A DNA stretch of 20,022 bases from Nereida sp965655635 (GTDB lineage Bacteria; Pseudomonadota; Alphaproteobacteria; Rhodobacterales; Rhodobacteraceae), in assembly GCF_965655635.1 (NCBI RefSeq), contig NZ_CBFHHE010000034.1, positions 1 to 20,022 of the forward strand. Reading direction: 5' to 3'. The notes under the pieces are model-generated. The model saw only the letters and a program-made list of their open reading frames with translations. It was not told the origin of the DNA and ran no database searches. Positions 15,733 through 20,022 of the stretch are shown one piece after another. Each line of letters opens with the position of its first letter. Positions within the stretch are counted from its first letter, which is position 1. Position numbers and translations under genes: made by a program.

Positions 15733-15822
15733 GGACAGGTGGCCGAGTGGTCGAAGGCGCACGCCTGGAAAGTGTGTAGGCGGGAGACCGTCTCCAGGGT
15801 TCGAATCCCTGTCTGTCCGCCA
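15733..15822 (+). tRNA. tRNA-Ser (anticodon GGA)
   Basis: The 7-bp acceptor stem GGACAGG pairs with TCTGTCC (one G-U), followed by discriminator G and an encoded CCA (15820-15822). The anticodon stem CACGC/GTGTG encloses CTGGAAA with anticodon GGA at 15767-15769, which reads UCC/UCU. The long variable arm (around GGCGGGAGACCGTCTC) is typical of serine tRNAs. The T stem CAGGG/CCCTG closes TTCGAAT. The sequence beyond its 3' end changes character, as expected at a tRNA-linked integration site. Confidence 0.96.
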
Positions 15823-16209
15823 CCCCATCCTTGTAAATATTTGATAATATTAAATTAAAAATTTTATCTTAATTTCAGTCCCTAATTGGGTCCCCTGAAA
15901 ATAATTAAGAGATCCGCTCCCGCGCGCGTAGCTGGGGCCTTTGGATGTGCTGGATATATGAATAATTCGATACGGCAGCATTACTTGTTGTCAAAAGCTA
16001 TTTGCCATTCGGATTGGGGAAGGCTCTGGTTAAAAACCGGTTATAAATCCCTATGCCTATTGCAGCCAAAACTCAGAAACCCAATTAACTGGGACGCTGC
16101 TCCGCTTCCTCCTCTGTAAGCCGGTGTTTCGGAGCAAAATAGGTTCTTAATCCTTTTGGCATTTCAAGATCATTTATGGCACCATCAGTAAACGCTGAGG
16201 AGAGCCTTT
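15823..16209 (+). other. AT-rich stretch without a convincing gene, next to tRNA-Ser
   Basis: The first ~60 bases are very AT-rich and could end the tRNA transcript or lie at an integration junction. An open frame runs from about 15886 to 16119, with a 53-codon part from the ATG at 15958, but it has no ribosome site, no recognisable motif and mixed composition, so I do not call it. I found no repeat of the tRNA 3' end here or elsewhere in the window. Confidence 0.5.
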
Positions 16210-16377
16210 ATGAAAAATTTACTGTTCGCTGTTTCAATGTCAGTCACAGCAACCTCTGGATTAGCCCAAGACTCTTGGTCTACAAACTCGTTCACTGGAG
16301 TGACTAGCGGTTCGATTGGTGGTGAAAATTTTTCTTGCTCCACCAACAGTTTTACTGGCGTTACGGCCTGTTATTAA
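16210..16377 (+). CDS. very small secreted protein with a duplicated STNSFTGVT motif
   Basis: This 55-residue reading frame starts at ATG 16210 with GAGGAGAG a few bases upstream, a strong ribosome site. It opens with a clear signal peptide, MKNLLFAVSMSVTATSGLA, probably cut before Gln20, leaving a mature peptide of only about 36 residues. The mature part contains STNSFTGVT twice (residues 24-32 and 44-52), joined by a Gly/Ser linker (SGSIGGEN). There are two Cys residues (43 and 54), one just before the second copy and one near the C terminus, that could form a disulfide. A hairpin follows the TAA. I do not recognise a family. The combination of ribosome site, signal peptide and internal repeat makes a chance frame unlikely; function is unknown. 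Confidence 0.65.
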   Translation: MKNLLFAVSMSVTATSGLAQDSWSTNSFTGVTSGSIGGENFSCSTNSFTGVTACY

Positions 16378-16388
16378 AAAATAGCACC

Positions 16389-16420
16389 GGACAACTGAAC
16401 ATCCCTTTAGAGGGATGTCC
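16389..16420 (+). terminator. hairpin after the small secreted-protein gene
   Basis: ACATCCCT at 16399-16406 pairs perfectly with AGGGATGT at 16411-16418 around TTAG; outer GGAC (16389-16392) could also pair with GTCC (16417-16420). No T-run follows, so this may be an RNA-stabilising end or Rho-assisted terminator rather than a classic one. The following 200 bases (to about 16616) show nothing I can name. Confidence 0.45.
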
Positions 16421-16616
16421 GTGTCTGCCCGTCTGAATGGGGCGCGGAGGATGGTCGGACATGTCTGCAGGATTAGCACTCCGCTATTGCATTAGCGGTC
16501 AATGGGCTACCTCTAAGCTGTAGCCAACAATTTGGTCCGCGTTCGGGTATCGAGCGGGCCAGATGGAGACTTTCCCGCTAAATGATGAGTAAGCCGATGG
16601 GGCGGTTAAGCACCAA

Positions 16617-16713
16617 TGCAGGGTGTGCAGCATGTGCAGGGTTTTTTCAGTTGTAATAATAAATCAGTAAAAATCTCTTAAGTGTCAAATAACCCTGCAT
16701 ACCCTGTAACCCT
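16617..16713. repeat. inverted GCAGGGT repeats flanking an AT-rich core
   Basis: TGCAGGGT occurs at 16617-16624 and TGCAGGGTT at 16635-16643 on the plus strand. The same word occurs inverted as AACCCTGCA at 16691-16699, followed by further partial inverted copies ACCCTG (16701-16706) and AACCCT (16708-16713). The 47 bases between (16644-16690) are about three-quarters A+T. Short iterated words facing each other across an AT-rich core resemble binding-site arrays of replication initiators or recombination proteins. The block lies just beyond the copD stop; the 47-base loop makes it a poor terminator. Confidence 0.55.
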
Positions 16714-17561
16714 TAGGATGGCACTGTCAGGACAGACGTCAGAGCCGCTGTGGTCAGAATAACAATAACAATTACCGCCCATTCAATCGATATGGACTTG
16801 GACAGATGACCTGCTGCGGCGGGGTCACCCCTGCTCATTTGCGGGATGAACCGAAGCTTGTTGGCCGCAGCGAGGGCCAAGAGGCTTGCTACGAACAACA
16901 CCTTGATGATTAACGCCTGTCCATAACCCGTACCCACAAGAGATGACAACGACCCGACCAATTCGTAACTCATGTAGACACCTGCAAGGATAAGTAATGG
17001 TACAAAAACCGCTGCTATTTTGCCGAAGCGGTGCCCGACACTTACTGCATCCGATAATCGGCTTGTGTCTAGTGACAACGACCGAAGAGGCGTCAAAACA
17101 CCAATCCAAATCGAGATCGCAATCAAGTGAATTAGCAACGCAATGCTCAACAAAAGACTGTCACGATCTGGGATATGCCCAACAGTTACAAACGACCACA
17201 ACGCGAGGCCGCCGCCGATCATTGAAGGGATCAGCCCAAACCTTCCAAGTAACAGTCCTGTAATTAACAGCCCAAGACCAGCTAATCGCAAGGCAACAGC
17301 CGTTCCAACGGGTGTGGACCAAAGCAAACCTAGCATTTCAAAATCGACCATACCACCTGCATCACCTGTCAGGGCGGCACCAGACAAAGAGAAACCCATC
17401 ACTGTCGCTGCAATCCCGAGCAAAGCAAAGCCAACGGCGAAACGGCGGTACCCCGTGATCTGGAGAAGCAAAGTTGTCAAAAATGTACCGACAGCGGTCA
17501 GCACACCGAGGTAAAGCGCAAACTTTGTTGCAATAGATGCCAGTTCCCAGAGGTCCAGCAT
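16713..17561 (-). CDS. copD: CopD-family copper-resistance inner-membrane protein
   Basis: The 282-residue protein has about eight hydrophobic helices and matches the CopD/PcoD domain, which works with periplasmic CopC in copper handling or uptake across the inner membrane. Features include the helix with LLIHLIAISIWIGVLTPL (about 140-157), whose His and Trp are typical of the family, HRFGKIAAVFVPLLILAGVYMSYEL (about 177-201), and ALIIKVLFVASLLALAAANKLRF. The ATG at 17561 follows the copC stop by two bases with no separate ribosome site, so translation is probably coupled. It is the last gene of the minus-strand copper cluster and ends at the GCAGGGT repeat block. Confidence 0.88.
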   Translation of the reverse strand: MLDLWELASIATKFALYLGVLTAVGTFLTTLLLQITGYRRFAVGFALLGIAATVMGFSLSGAALTGDAGGMVDFEMLGLLWSTPVGTAVALRLAGLGLLITGLLLGRFGLIPSMIGGGLALWSFVTVGHIPDRDSLLLSIALLIHLIAISIWIGVLTPLRSLSLDTSRLSDAVSVGHRFGKIAAVFVPLLILAGVYMSYELVGSLSSLVGTGYGQALIIKVLFVASLLALAAANKLRFIPQMSRGDPAAAGHLSKSISIEWAVIVIVILTTAALTSVLTVPS

Positions 17562-17563
17562 TG

Positions 17564-17905
17564 CTATTCAACCGTAAAGCTAAATGACCCTTTTAAGGGA
17601 TGACCATCCGCACCAAGACCACGCCATTCGATTAGGTAGATACCCATGCCCATCGTTGGAACAGGAATGGCGTAGTCAGAGGCAAAACCGCGAAAGGCAT
17701 CCAGATCGAGGTTAACGCTCGACTGATTGTCTTGGGTCATGCTGACCCGCGTCAGTCGAATGGCGCCCTTAAAATCCATAACAATCTCTGAAGGCGTTTT
17801 CGAGACGGTGGCCGCGTTAGCTGGAACAGTCGCCTCAAGCGGTGAGTGCGCAATGGCGCCTGTAGCCCACAAGCTCACCATCGCGGTGAACATGATATGT
17901 TTCAT
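17564..17905 (-). CDS. copC: CopC periplasmic copper-binding protein
   Basis: This is a 113-residue small periplasmic copper carrier. The ATG at 17905 is chosen over an upstream in-frame start at 17938 because AAGGA is seven bases upstream and a signal peptide follows (MKHIMFTAMVSLWATGAIA). Predicted cleavage after Ala19 exposes His20 as the mature N terminus, the copper-binding histidine brace of CopC. D100 and H102 in GADGHPLKG (mature 81 and 83) correspond to the other Cu(II) ligands. No Met-rich Cu(I) site is seen, so this looks like the single-Cu(II)-site type. The cytochrome c gene ends 19 bases upstream and copD starts two bases downstream. Confidence 0.92.
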   Translation of the reverse strand: MKHIMFTAMVSLWATGAIAHSPLEATVPANAATVSKTPSEIVMDFKGAIRLTRVSMTQDNQSSVNLDLDAFRGFASDYAIPVPTMGMGIYLIEWRGLGADGHPLKGSFSFTVE

Positions 17906-17924
17906 TGTTTGTTCCTTCATGCGA

Positions 17925-18359
17925 TCAGTTGATACCATTGGCTCGTTGAAGTTCGCGTATGTAAGCGGTGATCATTTTGACGTCTCCACGGGTGACACCT
18001 TCAACAGCAGGCATGTTGCCGAAAGGCCAATGGTGCGCACGCACGCCTAATGCTGCGGCCCGCTGAAAGCTTTCATCGCCGTGATGGCTAGGTTCATAGA
18101 TTTTGTGAACAAGTGGGGGCGCAACACCGTCTTTTCCCGCAGCGTTGACCCCGTGACAAGCCGCACATTTTGCATTGAAGCCCACTTGACCGACTTTCGC
18201 TTTATCCGAAAAACTATCCGGCAGAATGACTTTAACCAATGCTGTGTCATCACTGCCAGAAGTTGTGCCTGCACTGACAGTTGGCTCGAATGTTGTCCAA
18301 AGCATGTAACTCGCCGCACCAACTACTAGTGCCATCGCTGTGGCGTAAAAAAGTTTCAT
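17925..18359 (-). CDS. membrane-anchored or secreted class I cytochrome c
   Basis: The 144-residue protein begins with a hydrophobic segment (about residues 4-22) that is either an uncleaved anchor or a signal peptide. One heme c site, C65-AA-C68-H69, is present, and M116 in GNMPAVEG is the likely sixth ligand. The remainder resembles c-type cytochromes found beside copper-resistance genes (GVAPPLVHKIYEPSHHGDESF, VRAHHWPFGNMP). The His pairs could bind copper, which is speculation. GAGAGAA precedes the ATG at 18359. It lies between the glutaredoxin-MauE gene (72-base gap) and copC (19-base gap), consistent with one operon and a role in periplasmic copper or electron handling. Confidence 0.9.
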   Translation of the reverse strand: MKLFYATAMALVVGAASYMLWTTFEPTVSAGTTSGSDDTALVKVILPDSFSDKAKVGQVGFNAKCAACHGVNAAGKDGVAPPLVHKIYEPSHHGDESFQRAAALGVRAHHWPFGNMPAVEGVTRGDVKMITAYIRELQRANGIN

Positions 18360-18431
18360 GTATTCTCTCGTGTTTTAAGTTGTTGAAGAAGCATACACCT
18401 TCCAGCAGGTGGAGGGTCAATCCTTTTCACA

Positions 18432-19181
18432 TCACAGATTTGAGAGCATCCACACACCCATGCCAATCATCATGAGGTTCTCGGTCAGTGAGATAAACCC
18501 AAGTGGCACCTTACTATCGCCCCCAACACAGGCACACTTAAGTTCCCGCTTGTCGAGATAGACTGCCTTAAACACGCTGACAGCCCCAATTCCAGCCACA
18601 AGAAATGCCGCAGGAGCGGAGAGCCAAGTCAGCACGCCAGCCATCATTAGTAATCCAGACCCTGTTTCTACGAAGGGGTAGACGTATCCATATCGCACCC
18701 ATCGCTGTGCCAGCAGGTCATAATTGAGAAACATGGTCGCAAAGCGTTCGACATCCTGAAGCTTTTGTAACCCTAGCAGCACCATGGAGATTGAGATAAA
18801 CCATTCGATAGTTCGTCCAGAGAAGGGTGTCCCAAGCGCGACCCATGTCACGGCGAGTGCCATGAAGGCCGCGACCGAAAACAACATAATGACAGGCGTG
18901 TAGGTCAGGGTATCCCTGGCTTTAGTGGGCTTGCCAAAATATTCTCTTAGATCATCGAACCCCCCAATACGAACGCCGTCGATAAAGGTCTGTGGGGTCG
19001 TTGCAAGGCCATGCTTGGTCTTGAAGGCATCCACTTCTTCTCTGCTAGTCAAATGGCGATCTTCCACCTCGTATCCCTCGCGTTCCAGCAAATCCTTGGA
19101 TTTCAGACCGTGAGGGCACATACGATCCGACATTACCATGCGATGGAGTGTTGCTATTTTGGTAGCCTTATTTCTTGGCAT
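18432..19181 (-). CDS. glutaredoxin-like domain fused to a MauE/DoxX-type membrane domain
   Basis: The 249-residue protein starts with a glutaredoxin fold (about residues 6-85). The active-site motif is C22-P-H-G25, so only one Cys is present, and TTPQTFIDG at 61-69 has the conserved cis-proline. A membrane part follows with about four helices (93-249) of the MauE/DoxX redox-associated type, ending with CAC (216-218) and a last helix. The ATG at 19181 is preferred over a longer frame from 19295, because the longer form would read through the promoter and has no family match; AAAGGG is just upstream. It is the first gene behind a CueR-type promoter. Likely role: thiol redox work in the membrane linked to copper stress, inferred from domains and context. 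Confidence 0.85.
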   Translation of the reverse strand: MPRNKATKIATLHRMVMSDRMCPHGLKSKDLLEREGYEVEDRHLTSREEVDAFKTKHGLATTPQTFIDGVRIGGFDDLREYFGKPTKARDTLTYTPVIMLFSVAAFMALAVTWVALGTPFSGRTIEWFISISMVLLGLQKLQDVERFATMFLNYDLLAQRWVRYGYVYPFVETGSGLLMMAGVLTWLSAPAAFLVAGIGAVSVFKAVYLDKRELKCACVGGDSKVPLGFISLTENLMMIGMGVWMLSNL

Positions 19182-19234
19182 TTCATTTACCCTTTCATCG
19201 GTCTTTGCGAAGTCGTTGCACCTATTTGGACTAT

Positions 19235-19265
19235 CATTTAGTCTTCCCAGCAACTGGAAGGTCAA
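19235..19265 (-). promoter_or_regulatory. CueR/MerR-type promoter-operator for the copper cluster
   Basis: On the minus strand TTGACC (19265-19260) and TAAATG (19240-19235) are separated by 19 bp, the over-long spacer characteristic of MerR-family promoters. The spacer contains a CTTCC/GGAAG dyad (19243-19260), and the stretch starting TTGACCTTCC closely resembles the E. coli copA promoter bound by CueR. It points into the glutaredoxin-MauE, cytochrome c, copC, copD series. The -35 end lies next to the ribosome site of the divergent MerR-type gene. Confidence 0.85.
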
Positions 19266-19276
19266 GGAGGATTTGC

Positions 19277-19867
19277 ATGAACATTTCTGCTGCATCCAAG
19301 GCGGCTGGCTTGCCCGTCAAAACAGTTCGCTACTATGCAGATATCGGTTTGGTAAGCGCACCATCACGATCAGATACCGGGTACCGCACCTACGATGATG
19401 CATCAGTCCGAAAGCTAATATTTATAAGACGATCCCGCGCGTTTGGCTTTACCATTGAAGAGTGTCGCGAGCTTCTTGACCTATACCAGGATCAAGATCG
19501 CACTAGCGCGGAGGTAAAGCGCAAGGAAGGCTTTATTGATTGGGCGTGGAGTAGTGAGCCACTCATCAAATCAGGAATATTCTATCGCGGTCGTCAAGAG
19601 ATCATCCCGCTGCCTGCTTCATCCTTAGCTGCAAAACAGGATATGCTGATCGACAACCGAACAGGAATTCTGCACCCAAAAGGCATTTGGCTGGGGGAAG
19701 AAGAGGTTCGGGAAATGAGCATATTCTCGGAACTTCCCGATAAAACCCGCATGACCGTCTCTCTTCTCCTATATCCTGATGACGCTCCAGGAAAATGGGA
19801 CCGCGATTTGGAGGAACCAACAGAACACGACACATACGATCAGTTCGTTATTGGAGGCCAGGTGTGA
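19277..19867 (+). CDS. MerR/CueR-like regulator with an atypical, unrelated C-terminal segment
   Basis: The ATG at 19277 has AAGGAGG six bases upstream. Residues 1-81 are a typical CueR-type DNA-binding domain: MNISAASKAAGLPVKTVRYY, then IGLV, GYRTYDD, and FGFTIEECRELLDLYQD. After AEVK81 (about 19519) a CueR would continue into the dimerisation helix and a C-terminal loop with two copper-binding Cys residues. Here the sequence changes to EGFIDWAWSSEPLIKSG and continues for about 115 residues with no MerR similarity and no Cys. The Cys-free tail cannot make the CueR metal site. Either recombination fused a truncated cueR to another gene in frame, or this is a regulator with a new sensor domain. 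It is divergent from the copper cluster and faces its own probable operator. I do not recognise the C-terminal part. Confidence 0.7.
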   Translation: MNISAASKAAGLPVKTVRYYADIGLVSAPSRSDTGYRTYDDASVRKLIFIRRSRAFGFTIEECRELLDLYQDQDRTSAEVKRKEGFIDWAWSSEPLIKSGIFYRGRQEIIPLPASSLAAKQDMLIDNRTGILHPKGIWLGEEEVREMSIFSELPDKTRMTVSLLLYPDDAPGKWDRDLEEPTEHDTYDQFVIGGQV

Positions 19868-20022
19868 AAAGAAACGACTGCTCAGCGGAGCTGCACGACT
19901 TGACGGAATGGAAAACCCTTTTTGTTGTTCCTAGTCATTTGAGGGGCACATCGCAAATAGCGTAGTTGGTTCGTAATATCATCGCGGTCCCCGTGATTTG
20001 GCCGTGGGATGTCTCTCGTTCA
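19868..20022 (+). other. window end, no supported gene
   Basis: A 33-codon frame from a GTG at 19864 overlapping the regulator stop has GGAGG upstream at 19853 but ends at 19965 and matches nothing I know. Nothing else is seen, though a gene may start beyond the window. Confidence 0.4.

Noticed and set aside
15886..16119. 77-codon frame after tRNA-Ser
   Set aside because: No ribosome site, no signal peptide or known motif, and uneven composition; likely chance.
16261..16479. 72-codon minus-strand frame over the small secreted-protein gene
   Set aside because: Antisense shadow of the better supported 16210-16377 frame and its hairpin; no ribosome site or motif seen.
19864..19965. 33-codon GTG-started frame overlapping the regulator stop
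   Set aside because: It has a possible GGAGG site but is very short and matches nothing; not enough to call a gene.
15733..20022. Second copy of the tRNA-Ser 3' end as an att site, or an integrase gene
   Set aside because: None found by eye in the window, so island boundaries and mobility remain inference.
1..20022. CRISPR array, insertion sequence or prophage structural genes
   Set aside because: No regular spaced repeats, no transposase-like frame and no phage protein motifs were seen on either strand.

Overview
The window looks like the chromosome of an alphaproteobacterium of the Rhodobacteraceae, most likely the marine Roseobacter group. The evidence is a circularly permuted two-piece tmRNA gene whose tag reads ANDNKAPVALAA, a DMSP demethylase/acryloyl-CoA reductase pair (dmdA-acuI), a trgA-trgB-cysK tellurite locus of the type known from Rhodobacter sphaeroides, and a photolyase gene next to a CFA-like methyltransferase gene. 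This assignment rests on recognised gene families and order; no database search was run.

Layout. 1-1450: a membrane-anchored hypothetical protein, ssrA on the minus strand, and a small DUF4345-like membrane protein. 1530-3400 (minus strand): a PotD-like solute-binding protein downstream of a GntR/FadR-type regulator; two copies of GTCTGACATTTA lie in the divergent region in front of that regulator. 3506-7893 (plus strand): a DUF2182 membrane protein, a Cys-rich DUF1326 protein, dmdA, acuI, and a decayed 3' fragment of a BCCT-type transporter. The dmdA-acuI part demethylates DMSP and removes toxic acryloyl-CoA. The DUF2182/DUF1326 pair has an unknown, possibly metal-related, job. 8015-12054: a NifS-like class V aminotransferase, a class I photolyase with a TTG start, and a CFA-synthase-like methyltransferase that lacks two bicarbonate-site residues of true CFA synthases and may be a UfaM-type enzyme. 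12114-15618: trgA, trgB (GGCT-like plus Nudix), cysK and alaX.

A tRNA-Ser(GGA) gene at 15733-15822 marks a change of character. Beyond it the sequence is gene-poor and AT-rich at first. It then carries a very small secreted protein with a duplicated motif, an AT-rich segment flanked by inverted GCAGGGT repeats, and a minus-strand copper cluster: a glutaredoxin-MauE fusion, a cytochrome c, copC and copD. The cluster is headed by a textbook CueR-type promoter with a 19-bp spacer. Divergent from it is a MerR/CueR-like gene whose C-terminal copper-sensing part is replaced by an unrelated segment. I read this as the edge of a tRNA-anchored accessory island; no integrase or att repeat is visible inside the window.

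Most of the window is recognisable biology. The parts least explained by known systems are the CueR chimera, the 55-residue repeat protein, the GCAGGGT inverted-repeat block, and the DUF2182-DUF1326 pair placed directly before dmdA.
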